Positions 38,601-43,440 are shown, counted from the stretch's first letter. The stretch: DNA of 64,000 nucleotides from Siphonodentalium dalli (GCA_032622095.1 CP136064.1:213296205-213360204); one strand, 5' to 3'. A program made the numbers and translations. The notes: generated by a model from the sequence alone, not told the origin.

Positions 38601-40488
38601 TTAAATTTAAAGAACAATTAAATATTGTCTATTTATAAATCAGCCCTCAAAATTAGGAAATATGTCCCATGGCAAATTTAATGCTGCGGGATATGTTAGA
38701 TTCCAGGTGATGCCACAGCATTTCCCACAGTATTGTTTATTGTGGTGGCCAATTTTGGGAATGATATATTGATGAAACTAACTTATTGCTATTTGATACA
38801 TAATTTCCTGGCTTATAGTCATTGGACACGATATGAACTTAGAAACAAACAGACAGAGCTACATGTATGTGTATTTTAACCCTTTCTATACTACAGTAAT
38901 GTCCTAAATAATCGACCCCTAAACCACAGCAGAATTATAGGAAATTTTTCAGGATTTAGTTGGAAATATGACTTGTTGCCTTTCCGATGAATGGCAACAA
39001 GCCATATTTTTGACTATCTTATCTAAACTTATTATCTGAACATTTCCCACCAATGAATAGGAATTATTTTCATTTTTATTATATGTCGTTTGCTTATATT
39101 TCATGAATATATCTCCAAATGAATATAATAGACAATTCCAATGTATACTTTAATAACTGATGGGAGAATCCATTTAGTATAGAAAGGGTAAACTGCTGTT
39201 TGGACAGTGAATTTGAAAAACAAAATGGATCTTTTAGAGCTTGAGACAAAATTATGTCACAGTGAAATCATTGTGCTGGTGAATAACTGAATAAGGCTTG
39301 GAGATACTGTCTGTGCATGCTTCAAAACATAAAATGAGTATAAAACAAAACAAATCATGCAAACCCAAGAAATGTTGTAACTGATAAAGAAAGAACAAAA
39401 GTTGAGCTAAAAATAAAATGCTATAAAAAACTAAAGAAATCCTGCAAGTCGAAATTAAAAATTGTTTAACGAAATAAATTTAACCCTTCATGACGGGAGT
39501 TGCGCTGGCGCAGCATTAAAGATCATGTGCCAGTGAATTCTTTTATAAATGCGAGTCTCCCATATGGAGCCTGGCATATATAAGAGAATGCACTGGATTA
39601 CAGGGTCAAGATAAATATTGTTAGGCCAAAGTATTCTCTTATATATGCGAGGCTCCCTATGGGAGACTCGCATATATAAAAGAATGCATTGGCACAGGGT
39701 TTTCACAAAATTCAGGATGCTCCCGTCATGGAAGGGTTATACAGATACATGTGGTGTGGTTTAACTAGATCCTAGTGTGGTTCTGTCATCTAACTGAATA
39801 TATAAAGGAATCTAGGCCTGAAAAAACAAGGATTCAATAACACAAAATAAATTACCTGCTGAGTGAATAACCATGGCAACTTAAGGTAAACAAAAACATA
39901 TACAAATAATATATAAATACTGAACTTATGCACTAAATAAATGATCGATAGCCTGACTAAACAGAAGGAAATGAACTATAATGTGTCTATTTAATACTGA
40001 TTCATCAATGAAGTGAACAACATTTGCAGTCAACATTTCAAGTTCAACCGGCTTTTTTTTACATCCTCAGTTAGTGGACAGTGACTGGACACTAAAACTA
40101 TGCTAAACCAGATAGAAAATTTCAGGATTCATTTTCAAAAAGTAGGAATTTTTTCTCATATTAAATATTTAATTCTCAAACAGTTTTCCTGGAAACTGAG
40201 AATATGTATTTTATTGCAGTAATTTGTCCAGTTGAACCTTGAAAATTTGACAGCTATTGCATATCAAAAATGTGCTTATTTGAGTATTGATGATAATTCT
40301 CAGCAAATGAATGTAAAATGTGGCTTTGGCGAGTCGTGATGAGATTAAAGCTGAAGACTTACATATCTCAGGCGCTTCATCGGAACGATCTGAACAATCA
40401 TAATCGCCATCGCACATCCAGCCATATGGAAGACATACTGACGACGGCGCACAGTAAAACGTCCGATTCGGATGACACAAATCTGGAT
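8424..40488 (-). CDS. LRP1: LRP1-type low-density lipoprotein receptor-related protein, partial gene (nine exons)
   Basis: Large type I endocytic receptor of the LDL-receptor family; in animals LRP1 takes up many extracellular ligands and also signals. Exons in transcript order: 40488-40363, 24603-24469, 23130-22993, 16616-16491, 15978-15824, 13958-13862, 9855-9693, 9296-9074, 8610-8424. They encode class A domain 1, class A domain 2, EGF-like 1, EGF-like 2 and the complete first YWTD propeller, about 450 residues. All eight junctions agree in phase and all introns are GT-AG. The two class A plus two EGF order, the VCW in the first propeller blade, and the LHVYHRQRQP propeller exit match the N-terminal cluster of vertebrate LRP1/LRP1B. 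The signal-peptide exon is not found upstream, and the rest of the receptor lies beyond the left edge. LRP1 and LRP1B cannot be told apart here. Confidence 0.93.
8693..8909. mobile_element. TA-flanked palindromic MITE (family A), copy 1
   Basis: Near-perfect foldback: TACAGTAATGCCCTAAGTAA on the left and its inverse on the right, with arms meeting at CTCTCCCCGAGAG. The ends carry TA, consistent with a mariner-type target. It sits in the 463-bp intron between LRP1 exons 8 and 9. No coding capacity. Confidence 0.88.
8930..9068. mobile_element. 8-bp-TSD MITE (family D), partial, abutting a splice donor
   Basis: Contains the family stem GGTCCCCAGAGGGTGAATTT and its inverse, and the terminal sequence CAAGTCTGAATTTAGTG read on the minus strand. 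That terminus begins at position 6 of the LRP1 intron after exon 8. The opposite terminus is not recognisable. Confidence 0.75.
9074..9296 (-). CDS. LRP1: LRP1 exon: first YWTD propeller, blades 3-5
   Basis: 223-nt exon, phase 2 in and phase 0 out. The acceptor is GATGTTTTCTTGCAG and the donor is CATG/GTAAGC. It encodes YLFFSDWNIDSRIERSALN, then PRGMTLDYANEHVYWVD and IERVKYDGTKRQLI. Two YWTD-type blades (YLFFSDW and VYWVD) are plain. The following intron is only 463 bp and is almost filled by two MITEs. The terminus of the nearer one starts at intron position 6, so only GTAAG of the donor remains outside it. Confidence 0.94.
9297..9692. other. LRP1 intron, no recognisable element
   Basis: 396 bp of AT-rich intron between exons 7 and 8. 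The plus-strand frame at 9365-9604 (79 codons) has no recognisable domain. I see no repeats here. Confidence 0.5.
9693..9855 (-). CDS. LRP1: LRP1 exon: first YWTD propeller, blades 2-3
   Basis: 163-nt exon between acceptor TTATCTTTCAG and donor GTATGT. It encodes ETAIARDWISGNWYFTDV, then KRSQIFLC and IPRAIAVDPNKG. A-x-DWISGNWYFTD is a standard YWTD blade (strand pair DW-GN-YxTD), and PRAIAVDP is the start of the next one. The terminal GG joins the A of the next exon to make a glycine codon. The open frame is lost on both sides of the exon, as expected for introns. Confidence 0.93.
10020..10087 (-). repeat. Detached piece of the exon-6 tail/donor minisatellite
   Basis: Carries two CTTACAGT motifs (donor-like ACTGTAAG on the minus strand) with the TATTATAT spacer found at 13521-13861. 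The 3.4 kb block 10084-13502 separates it from the main array, so that block was probably inserted into the minisatellite. Confidence 0.65.
10084..10811 (+). mobile_element. Interspersed repeat with internal ~126-bp tandem units, unit 1
   Basis: Begins CTAGAAGGTGACCCGACTTC and ends in GACAGACACACAGA followed by TTCCAAAATATATAATAGA. Inside, a ~126-bp unit (TTTGACCTTGAATTGACCCG to TTTCATCGAAATCCC) recurs at about 10236, 10364, 10490 and 10617. The CCGGGC start, GACAGACA tail and internal tandem repeats resemble Helentron-like or LINE-tail composite elements of invertebrates. The class is not certain. The short frames inside are repeat artefacts. Confidence 0.7.
10812..12945 (+). mobile_element. 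Same repeat superfamily, unit 2, split by a hAT-like insertion
   Basis: Starts ACTAGCCGATGAGCCCGACG and ends GACAGACAGACAAACA, then CTTCAAAATATATATGAG. The ~150-bp internal unit (TTTCAAGTCGATAGCTCCAC to GCGCATGCGCGAAGC) is tandemly repeated at 12500-12790. The hAT-like element 10927-12400 interrupts it. Confidence 0.7.
10927..12400. mobile_element. Non-autonomous hAT-like element with 8-bp target duplication
   Basis: Terminal repeats CAGTGTTCGCGCTG and (inverse) CAGTATTCGCGCTG, flanked by TCGATAGC at 10919-10926 and 12401-12408. An 8-bp duplication and a CAG start are hAT hallmarks. Both ends carry subterminal clusters of ATTTGGCTAA motifs. The 1474-bp interior has no frame over 84 codons and no transposase was recognised. 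A run of 17 C lies near 12088. Confidence 0.85.
12946..13502 (+). mobile_element. Same repeat superfamily, unit 3
   Basis: Third head-to-tail member: starts ACTAGCCGATGAGCCCGACG again, carries two of the ~150-bp internal units, and ends in a GACAGACAAACA tract and CTTCAAAATATATATGA. Frames such as 13081-13440 are repeat translations, not genes. Confidence 0.7.
13503..13861 (-). repeat. Tandem copies of LRP1 exon-6 tail plus splice donor
   Basis: Two further copies of the last ~65 bp of exon 6 (CAGTACTGAT, then GGCCACGTGGGACGTACC, then TATAATATCGACT) lie at about 13537-13595 and 13732-13793, each followed by GTAAGA or GTAATA. Between them, shorter units repeat only the end piece with the donor: CTTACAGT on the plus strand recurs near 13602, 13634, 13665, 13796 and 13828. 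Spacing of the full copies is about 130 and 195 bp. Confidence 0.85.
13862..13958 (-). CDS. LRP1: LRP1 exon: first YWTD propeller, blade 1-2 linker
   Basis: 97-nt exon, phase 0 in and phase 1 out. The acceptor is TTTTCATTTCAG and the donor is GACT/GTAAGA. It encodes VSTDDISSKLVCSST, then DSSSPATWDIPLYYNID. Its length and the KLVC motif fit the LRP1 segment that joins the VCW strand to the next blade. Its end phase is what the next exon needs: T plus GG gives TGG, tryptophan. The last ~65 bp plus donor are repeated twice more in the following intron. I accept 13958-13862 as the real exon because only this copy has an acceptor and the right phase; use of one of the downstream donors cannot be excluded. 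Confidence 0.82.
14136..14660. mobile_element. Family E dispersed repeat, interrupted by a family D MITE
   Basis: AACAAGAAGTTGCACC and GGTGCTGGGATACCCC match the start of the repeat at 20380. After the D element the match resumes at CATACCCCCATGGTGCC. Relationship with family E copies is clear; full length is unknown. Confidence 0.6.
14176..14563. mobile_element. 8-bp-TSD MITE (family D)
   Basis: Left end CAAGCCTGAGTTTAGTGTG, inner stem GGTCCCCAGAGGGTGAATTT with its inverse, and right end CAGGCACACTAAACTCAGA. The last few bases of the right terminus are lost. No coding capacity. Confidence 0.8.
14668..14814. mobile_element. TTAA-flanked MITE (family B1, short form without hairpins)
   Basis: TTAACCCTTTCAGTGCCAAG on the left and its inverse on the right, ending AAAGGGTTAA. 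TTAA target and CCCTTT termini are piggyBac-like. It lacks the palindromic hairpins that other B1 copies carry. Confidence 0.85.
14815..15749. other. LRP1 intron, no recognised feature
   Basis: AT-rich intron sequence. The frames at 14861-15118 and 15316-15633 (+) have no domain I can recognise. A G-rich motif, GGTGGGGAAAATGTCCG, recurs with changes around 14860-14925. Confidence 0.4.
15750..15790 (-). repeat. Probable diverged copy of LRP1 exon-5 tail and donor
   Basis: Minus strand reads CACACAGTATTTTCG/GTAAGG, compared with AACACAGTATGCTGG/GTAAGA at the true exon end. It starts about 35 bp into the intron and supplies a second GT donor-like site. The frame stays open from the exon through it. 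Confidence 0.55.
15824..15978 (-). CDS. LRP1: LRP1 exon: start of first YWTD propeller (blade 1)
   Basis: 155-nt exon, phase 1 in and phase 0 out. The acceptor is TTTTTCATACAG and the donor is CTGG/GTAAGA. It encodes VPVEDVPTILFADSNTVKQ and further on DFDHRNNTVCW. The ILFAD start of a propeller and the VCW in place of the usual YW-T-D motif are typical of the first LRP1 propeller. A similar stretch ending in GGTAAG lies 30-75 bp beyond the donor and looks like a diverged second copy of the exon tail. Confidence 0.9.
16120..16226. mobile_element. Truncated TTAA-type MITE (family B2)
   Basis: Begins TTAACCCTTCCATGACTGGA and keeps part of the hairpin stem (TTCTCTTACATATGTGAG). The other end is missing. 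Confidence 0.6.
16491..16616 (-). CDS. LRP1: LRP1 exon: EGF-like domain 2 (calcium-binding type)
   Basis: 126-nt exon preceded by an uninterrupted T tract and TAG acceptor, followed by a GTATGT donor. It encodes DLDECLYDGYCDQIC, then YTCSCQPGYNMVNNGTC and EAQN. The D-L-D-E-C start is the calcium-binding EGF signature, and the six cysteines are spaced normally. It corresponds to the second EGF of LRP1, which sits directly before the first YWTD propeller. Entry and exit phases (1 and 1) fit both neighbours. No tail copies were seen after its donor. Confidence 0.93.
16928..17100. mobile_element. TA-flanked palindromic MITE (family A), shortened left arm
   Basis: TACAGTAATGCCATAAGTAA and right end TTAGGGCATTACTGTA. 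About 40 bp of the left arm are missing, so the foldback is asymmetric. A loose arm fragment lies at 16798-16840. Confidence 0.82.
17387..18524. mobile_element. Family F element with ~0.6 kb extra internal DNA
   Basis: Ends TTTAAAGATGGTCTATCTCT and AAAGAGATAATCCATCTTTA form terminal inverted repeats. The flanks align with the 534-bp copy at 30417-30950 (inverted), but 17718-18331 is absent there. That segment holds a 108-codon minus-strand frame (17980-18306) of unknown nature and is richer in CG than its surroundings. Confidence 0.65.
18633..19225 (+). mobile_element. Dispersed repeat ending in GACGGACG tract (family E-like)
   Basis: Starts AACAAGAGGTGTGCACTCGC and continues CATACCCCCACCGTGGC. 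Three internal copies of a ~140-bp unit containing GTTATTAAGTCGGACAGAAT or variants follow. It closes with a degenerate GGACGGACGGACG tract (19137-19200) and TATACCCCCCACTTTCG. Such layouts are common in invertebrate non-coding elements; no coding part is present. Confidence 0.65.
19985..20260 (-). repeat. Two tandem, inverted family E segments
   Basis: TTCATTGACGTTGTTCACAT and the later TTCATAGACGTTGTTCACAT start near-copies ~150 bp apart. Both continue CCATTCAAGACTTATCC or a variant, then TTTATCTGAAAATGTTGGAT. The inverse of this sequence flanks the MITE at 20551. Confidence 0.6.
20380..20800 (+). mobile_element. Family E repeat interrupted by a family A MITE
   Basis: AACAAGAAGTTGCAGCTCGA, GATACCCCCATGGTGCC, then GATAACTCTTGAATGGAA. 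It resumes after the MITE at ATCGAGATTCGACAGTCC. The inverted segment at 19985-20260 shows the uninterrupted form. Confidence 0.65.
20551..20734. mobile_element. TA-flanked palindromic MITE (family A)
   Basis: TACAGTAATGCCCTAAATAA start, inverse end. The centre is shortened and the final bases read CATTACTCTA. Inserted in a family E repeat. Confidence 0.82.
21337..21675. mobile_element. TTAA-flanked MITE, distinct termini
   Basis: TTAACCCTTTGGAGAGTATT to TTGCCAAAGGGTTAA. The TTAA ends and CCCTTTGG terminus fit piggyBac-like elements. No hairpin cassette; no coding capacity. Confidence 0.75.
21865..22254. mobile_element. TTAA-flanked MITE with two hairpins (family B3)
   Basis: TTAACCCTTTACCCAACA to TGTTGGGTAAAGGGTTAA. 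It holds two palindromes, each of form CCAATGCATTCTCTTATATA, GCGAG, loop, inverse, at about 22008-22076 and 22155-22225. A second copy in opposite orientation is at 62459-62857. Confidence 0.88.
22568..22791. mobile_element. TA-flanked palindromic MITE (family A) with duplicated arm piece
   Basis: TACAGTAATACTCTAATTAA start and TTAGAGCATTACTGTA end. The right arm repeats GCTTTCCGATGAATGGCAAC twice, so the foldback is imperfect. Confidence 0.82.
22818..22970 (-). repeat. Two tandem copies of LRP1 EGF-1 exon tail plus donor
   Basis: The first unit (23031-22971) contains the real exon end GAAACTATACCATGTATAG and the donor GTAAGC, then CTCCTATAAAACT. Copy 2 (22970-22877) has GGAAACTGTACCGTG and a ~30-bp insert, then TATATAG/GTGAGC and CTCCTATAAAACT. 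Copy 3 (22876-22818) has AGAAACTATACATATAG/GTGAGC and CTCCTCAATATTC. The two intronic donors start at 22906 and 22848. Confidence 0.85.
22993..23130 (-). CDS. LRP1: LRP1 exon: EGF-like domain 1
   Basis: 138-nt exon, phase 1 to phase 1. The acceptor is CACTTTCAG and the donor is ATAG/GTAAGC. It encodes an EGF-like module beginning ANNSCKGNNCQHSC and continuing GPRCVCEDGYVS, ending near TIPCIG, with six cysteines as expected. This is the non-calcium-binding EGF that follows the class A pair in LRP1. The segment between the fifth and sixth cysteines is rich in S, N, D and E. The 60 bp around the donor are tandemly copied twice more in the intron (22818-22970), giving two extra GT donor-like sites. 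A partial 8-bp-TSD-family MITE lies about 47 bp upstream of the acceptor. Confidence 0.92.
   Translation of the reverse strand, partial: LTIPAKVIIANIPVGRRSLVLDVCVRMVTSLTVPILTNQKKLYHV
23177..23264. mobile_element. Family D MITE fragment near EGF-1 acceptor
   Basis: CAAGCCTTGAAATAGAGTG, GTCATTTGCAGAATGAGG and the inverse stem CACTAAATTCACCCTCTGG. The left stem is mostly deleted. A short G run follows. Confidence 0.65.
23446..23875. mobile_element. 8-bp-TSD MITE (family D), diverged
   Basis: CAAGTCTTGAAATATTGTG left end, inner stem TTCACAGAGGGTTAATTTAG and inverse, and a second stem near 23790-23860 ending GATTCTGAAATGACAG. Termini are degraded. Confidence 0.7.
24420..24460 (-). repeat. Possible ancient copy of LRP1 class A-2 exon tail
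   Basis: Minus strand ATTATCTCCCTTGCCCCGG then TGAGGGAATCCAATGC aligns with ATTGTCCCTCGGGCTCCGA then CGAGGGCATCCATTGTG of the exon end at roughly 70% by eye. It lacks a GT donor (reads TGCTGC). Confidence 0.4.
24469..24603 (-). CDS. LRP1: LRP1 exon: LDL-receptor class A domain 2
   Basis: 135-nt exon, phase 1 to phase 1, after a TTTATTTTAG acceptor and before a GTAAGT donor. It translates to a class A repeat with cysteines in FQCTGNEFQCVGFRQC, then VCDSVKDCPSGSDEGIHC. The acidic DCPSGSDE motif keeps the calcium-ligand pattern. The GT at its start completes the last cysteine of class A domain 1. In LRP1 two class A repeats precede the first EGF pair, which is what is seen here. About 10-50 bp into the next intron there is a diverged stretch resembling the tail of this exon (see the separate repeat entry). 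Confidence 0.92.
24604..25533. other. Start of the 15.8 kb LRP1 intron, unassigned
   Basis: AT-rich DNA with no recognised gene or element. The frames seen are short and without domains. Confidence 0.4.
25534..25803. mobile_element. TTAA-flanked MITE (family C)
   Basis: TTAATCCTTACTATACTAAA to TTTCAGTATAGAAAGGGTTAA-type right end. The interior has the inverted pair AATAATAAGTTCAACAAAC and GTTGAACTTATTATCTGAAC. The left terminus has drifted from CCCTTT. Confidence 0.78.
25804..27292. other. LRP1 intron, unassigned
   Basis: AT-rich, including a TATATATATA stretch near 26153. No gene or repeat family recognised. Confidence 0.4.
27293..27559. mobile_element. TTAA-flanked MITE with two hairpins (family B2)
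   Basis: TTAACCCTGTCATGTCGGGA to CAAGAAAGGGTTAA. Both hairpins have the CTCTTATATATGCGAG stem and a CTCCCATAGGGAG loop region. Confidence 0.85.
28375..28588. mobile_element. TA-flanked palindromic MITE (family A)
   Basis: TACAGTAATGTCCTAAATAA to GGGCATTACTGTA, with arms meeting near 28480. Complete foldback with drift in both arms. Confidence 0.85.
28640..28810. repeat. Three tandem ~55-bp units
   Basis: TTAGAAACCAATATA, GAGTGCATGGGTCTGTTC and TAATGACTGAGGCAGAA recur three times with small changes; GGGTCTG falls near 28669, 28723 and 28779. Confidence 0.85.
29122..29368. mobile_element. TA-flanked palindromic MITE (family A) with duplicated arm tip
   Basis: TACAGTAATGCCCTAATTAA to TTAGGGCATTACTGTA. 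The tip GTTGCCATTCATCGGAAAGC is tandemly duplicated in the left arm. Confidence 0.87.
29826..30243. repeat. Dispersed repeat family H, copy 1
   Basis: ACTATTTCTTTGGCTTCGGG through CCACCCATCAAAGCTCAGA to TTTTGATGATATGGGGACC also occurs, diverged, at 38195-38602. Here ATGTTGTTGTTGAATT is duplicated near 30143 and 30189. Confidence 0.65.
30417..30950. mobile_element. Family F element, short form
   Basis: TTTAAAGATGGATTATCTCT at one end and its inverse AAAGAGATAATCCACCTTTA at the other. Compared with 17387-18524 it lacks the central ~0.6 kb. Confidence 0.7.
30997..31257. repeat. Dispersed repeat family G, copy 1
   Basis: AAAGTGATGTGAAACACTC and CCAAATTGACAACACACATC are shared with 41477-41680 and, inverted, with 62854-63167. 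Confidence 0.65.
31599..31786. mobile_element. TA-flanked palindromic MITE (family A), shortened right arm
   Basis: TACAGTAATGTCCTAAATAA to TAGGACATTACTGTA. The tip of the right arm is deleted. Confidence 0.83.
31787..33873. other. LRP1 intron, unassigned
   Basis: 2.1 kb of AT-rich intron with short homopolymer tracts and a duplicated CCTAAAAAAAATATTT near 32377-32408. No gene or known element recognised. Confidence 0.4.
33874..34147. mobile_element. TTAA-flanked MITE with one hairpin (family B1)
   Basis: TTAACCCTTTCAGTGCCAGG to CTGGCACTCAAAGGGTTAA. One palindrome remains at about 34026-34098. Confidence 0.85.
34370..34887. mobile_element. 8-bp-TSD MITE (family D), complete
   Basis: CAAGCCTGAGTTTAGAGTG to CTAAACTCAGGCTTG, flanked by TGTGCTGT at 34362-34369 and 34888-34895. 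Each end carries its own GGTCCCCAGAGGGTGAATTT-type stem pair. The 8-bp duplication points to a hAT-like or similar transposase. Confidence 0.9.
34888..36138. other. LRP1 intron, unassigned
   Basis: AT-rich; several short plus-strand frames without domains. Nothing recognised. Confidence 0.4.
36139..36279. repeat. Foldback (inverted repeat) of ~140 bp
   Basis: CTTTTGCACTGCCCCTATAT on the left and GGCATATAGGGGCAGTGC on the right, with an inner pair TTAATGGTAC / GTACCATTAA. Not seen elsewhere in the window. Confidence 0.75.
37003..37222. mobile_element. TA-flanked palindromic MITE (family A)
   Basis: TACAGTAATGCCCTAAATAA to TTAGGGCATTACTGT. The arms are near-perfect, with the tip at about 37112. 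Confidence 0.87.
37320..37585. mobile_element. TTAA-flanked MITE with two hairpins (family B2)
   Basis: TTAACCCTTTCCTGATGGGA to CGTAAAAGGGTTAA; two TATATATGCGAG hairpins. Confidence 0.85.
37943..38047. mobile_element. Truncated family B2 MITE
   Basis: TTAAACGTTTTCATGCCGGG, GAGCTGCGCTGG and half of the first hairpin, then loss of homology. Confidence 0.6.
38195..38602. repeat. Dispersed repeat family H, copy 2
   Basis: ACTATTTCTTTGGCTTCGGC to TTTTGATGATATGGGAACC; matches 29826-30243 with substitutions and indels. Confidence 0.65.
38876..39191. mobile_element. Family C MITE with nested family A fragment
   Basis: TTAACCCTTTCTATAC begins family C. At 38892 TACAGTAATGTCCTAAATAA starts a truncated family A copy that runs to ~39016. 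Family C then resumes (AACTTATTATCTGAACATTT) to TTTAGTATAGAAAGGGTAA. Confidence 0.72.
39480..39740. mobile_element. TTAA-type MITE with two hairpins (family B2)
   Basis: TTAACCCTTCATGACGGGAG to CTCCCGTCATGGAAGGGTTA; the right flank now reads TTAT instead of TTAA. Confidence 0.83.
39741..40362. other. LRP1 intron, unassigned
   Basis: AT-rich intron before the class A-1 exon. Nothing recognised. Confidence 0.4.
40363..40488 (-). CDS. LRP1: LRP1 exon: LDL-receptor class A domain 1
   Basis: First recognisable exon, 126 nt. It enters with two bases of a split codon and leaves in phase 1 (the T of a TGT cysteine codon finished by the next exon). The acceptor is TTATGTTTTCAG and the donor GTAAGT. 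It encodes a class A (calcium-binding, ligand-binding) repeat starting PDLCHPNRTFYC, with the CDGDYDCSDRSDE motif that supplies the acidic calcium ligands; the sixth cysteine is completed in the next exon. In LRP1 this is the first of two class A repeats after the signal peptide. The following 15.8 kb intron is repeat-rich. I saw no convincing tandem copy of this exon's tail after its donor. Confidence 0.93.
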
Positions 40489-41025
40489 CTGAAAACATAA
40501 ACACAATTGGTCACATGATGAAGGAACACAGAAAAACATTCGATTCAGATGACAAAACTGGGTCTAAAAACATAAGACTGTTATTCTCAAAAACTTTCCT
40601 AATATCATCCCCACTACTGATCAATTGATAAAAGGACCAGTCAAAAGTATGACCTTCACCTCCCACTTGTGGTTAACAAATGATGGAAGAGCTAGTATGT
40701 CATATTCAACAATCAAATTCGATCATTTCAAAGTTAGTACAAAGTCTTTGCTGTAGAAACTGTCAACTGCTGTTGATAGTTGCCGAGAATAATCTTTTTG
40801 TTCCTTAATGCACTTAAGTGTCGTGTTAATTTCTAAGCAGGGATGTGGTGACAGGGGGGGGGGGGGGGGTTGATGCCTCCCCCCAAACTAACTTTCGTAA
40901 TATTTTTCAAAATTTCATGTCTGACACAAGATTAGTTGGTAAATTTACACAACAAATAGGTTGAAATTATTCTCATTGTTTGATTTTAAAACCAGTAATT
41001 AGAGAGGAATTAATTGTGGGCAATG
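40489..41025. other. Upstream of first LRP1 exon seen; no feature
   Basis: Contains a 15-16-base G tract near 40854. It is intron 1 or 5' flank; no signal-peptide exon could be identified. Confidence 0.4.
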
Positions 41026-41135
41026 TTCAGATAATAAGTTCAATGTCCATCACATCGCATTTTGTTAAACTTATTATTTGAACATTTCCTGAGGGAACTG
41101 AACTCTTCAATGAGTATTTAGTTAAGAAAGTGTTA
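41026..41135. mobile_element. Family C MITE fragment
   Basis: CAGATAATAAGTTCAATG and the inverse pair AAACTTATTATTTGAACA, then AATGAGTATTTAGTTAAGAA. The remainder is missing. Confidence 0.6.
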
Positions 41136-41476
41136 ACCAAGGTTTACATTTGCCGGAAGTTACTAAACTGAATCAGGTTTGAATACAAGTCCTTTATACA
41201 CTGACGGAATCACTGTTATGGTAAGTGGCTCAAAGCATGGGTGTAATATTTCAAGAGCCTCTATCAATGACACCATAATCTATAAGCAGTAAAATATTGC
41301 TATGATATGAGAACATATCATGTCAATGTTAAAATACTCTCAACCAACACCACTTTATTCAAGAGTCCTTGTCAATGAATTGTGTTACAAAGCAATATAT
41401 GGCATTCAGTACATTTCAAGGCTCCACTAAGTAACAGAAATTTGTCTTAAGAAATTGTGTCAATACATCAATAATC

Positions 41477-41680
41477 TTAAAGTGATGTGAAACACTCCGG
41501 TAGGGTGATCAAATAGAAATTGATAATAATCTTCCTCAAAGTAGTTTTTTTTACGAATATTAATCCAAATTGACAATACACACTGCTGTTCTTATATATT
41601 AATTAAATTCACTGACTCTCAATGGCAAAACTTATCAATTTCAAACACCCGAACAAGTCCATAATATGTCTTTAAGGTCG
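41477..41680. repeat. Dispersed repeat family G, copy 2
   Basis: TTAAAGTGATGTGAAACACT at one end and CAAGTCCATAATATGTCTTT at the other. The inverse of this pair bounds the copy at 62854-63167. Confidence 0.65.
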
Positions 41681-41729
41681 CGCTTACAGAGTGAATTTCC
41701 AGTTTTCCAACACTCGTCCAAATCTCACA

Positions 41730-41995
41730 TTAACACTTTCTATACTCACTGACGAGTAGTTCCTTAGGAAAAATCTTCAGATAATAAGTTCAACAAACAA
41801 CATATTACTAGTACTAGTATCTGAACATTTCCCCACCCAACAAATTTAATCATTCTGTACTTGTATTTTCTTTTTCCCTGTCTTTCGTCTGTTCATTTTT
41901 CTTGAACACCCCTCCAAATGAATAATAGACCATTCAAATGTATACTTTTATAAGTGAATAGCTAGGAGAATCCATTCGGTATATGAATTGTTGAA
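41730..41995. mobile_element. Family C MITE, diverged
   Basis: TTAACACTTTCTATACTC, GACGAGTAGTTCC, CAGATAATAAGTTCAACAA and GAGAATCCATTCGGTATA. The right TTAA is lost. Confidence 0.65.
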
Positions 41996-42419
41996 GCCGG
42001 AAATTCAACAGTACATCTGTGGTCTGTGCAAGTTGTTGTGATAGTCAGCAAGGACACTATATTATAGCACGCTCCAAAATTCATCCTTGAAAGGATTCTT
42101 CATTCTGCTTGAAAACCTGGGAATTCCTCATAGGCGTGACAGTAAACCTTATAAACAATATGATCCCACGAGACATTTTTGAACAATCAGAGGTTGAATT
42201 GCATGCACGGCGTGAGCTTGCGAACTCAAAACATAAACAATGATTCCACACGATTGCTATTGATTTCATCACATCGCCCCATGTGTTTGTGTTTATATCT
42301 ATCAAACATGCAATAATAAAGTACGAAACGCTGATTGCGGAATATCTTATGATATGAATGTATACTTGGCTGGACTTAAATATAGATTGTGTTGCTGCGA
42401 TAATAAATTGAAACTTTTT

Positions 42420-42655
42420 TCATTACTATGTTTAGAACGGACAGTCATAAATCTTTCAGGTGATCTCAGATAGATATATAGAAATAGCTTTATCTCGCTT
42501 GCAACACTACACCAACGTTTCTGCAGGTGATAAAATGTCCCAAATTGATTGTATGTATTATTCACGAAAATTTGAATTATAATCAGTATTAATTGATAGA
42601 AGCATTTCCAGAGAGGTGTTTTTCAATTCATTTTTATTATTTTTATCTTGAGAAC
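42420..42655. repeat. Diverged family F fragment (tentative)
   Basis: TGTTTAGAACGGACAGTC and ATTGATAGAAGCATTTCC resemble inner parts of the family F copies at 17.4 and 30.4 kb. Termini are not clear. Confidence 0.4.
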
Positions 42656-42873
42656 TACAGTAATGCCCTAAGTAATCGTCTCCTTTAACCACAGCAGAAT
42701 TATGGGTAACTTTTCAGGATTTAGTCGGAAATATGGCTTGTTGCCATTCATCGGAAAGCTCTCGGGGAGAGCTTTCTGATGAATGGCAACAAGCCATATT
42801 TCCGACTAAATCCTGAAAAGTTACCCATAATTCTGCTGTAGTTAAAGAGTCGATTACTTAGGGCATTACTGTA
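42656..42873. mobile_element. TA-flanked palindromic MITE (family A)
   Basis: TACAGTAATGCCCTAAGTAA to CTTAGGGCATTACTGTA. Long near-perfect arms with tip CTCTCGGGGAGAG. Confidence 0.9.
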
Positions 42874-43190
42874 AGTTCATTTGAGGATGATTCAGTTTTT
42901 GAAAACTTAACGGTTATGTTGCAATATATGCCATCTCTGCACCAACTTAAAAACATGTACCACTTTAAATTAATTTAATAATGTGTTCTCCCATTGAGTT
43001 ATAAGAGTATTCATTGGAATGGTCTATTATTCTTCTCAAGGGATGTTCAGCAGTAAACGTTCTATAGTTTTCTAGGGTTCACCTTTCGAAGAAATTGATC
43101 ATCGCATATGAAAATCAATTCTTCTACTATAAACAAACATCAATCAAGTAAAATAAATGGAATATTATATCAATATCGATCTATTTTTTT

Positions 43191-43440
43191 TTATACTAAA
43201 GCATCATTGGTGAGTAGTTAACACATAGGAAATGTTCAGATAATAAGTTCAACAAACAACCATAGGTCGTTTGTTGAACTTATTATCTAAACATTTCCCT
43301 CAATAAATAGGGCTCCTTCTGCAATTTTATTGATCTGTTGTCTGCTATTATCACCTTAGCATATCCCTCCAAATGAATAATAGACCATTCCGATGTACAC
43401 TTTTGTAACTAACTGGGAGAATCCATTTAGTATAGAAACT
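43191..43440. mobile_element. Family C MITE
   Basis: TTATACTAAAGCATCATTGG, then the inverted pair AATAAGTTCAACAAACAACC / GTTTGTTGAACTTATTATCT, and GAGAATCCATTTAGTATAG. Terminal TTAA is eroded. Confidence 0.65.

Noticed and set aside
8424-40488. Assignment to LRP2, LRP4 or LRP5/6
   Set aside because: The order of two class A repeats, two EGFs and a propeller with a VCW blade fits LRP1/LRP1B. LRP5/6 begin with a propeller, and LRP2 and LRP4 have more class A repeats first.
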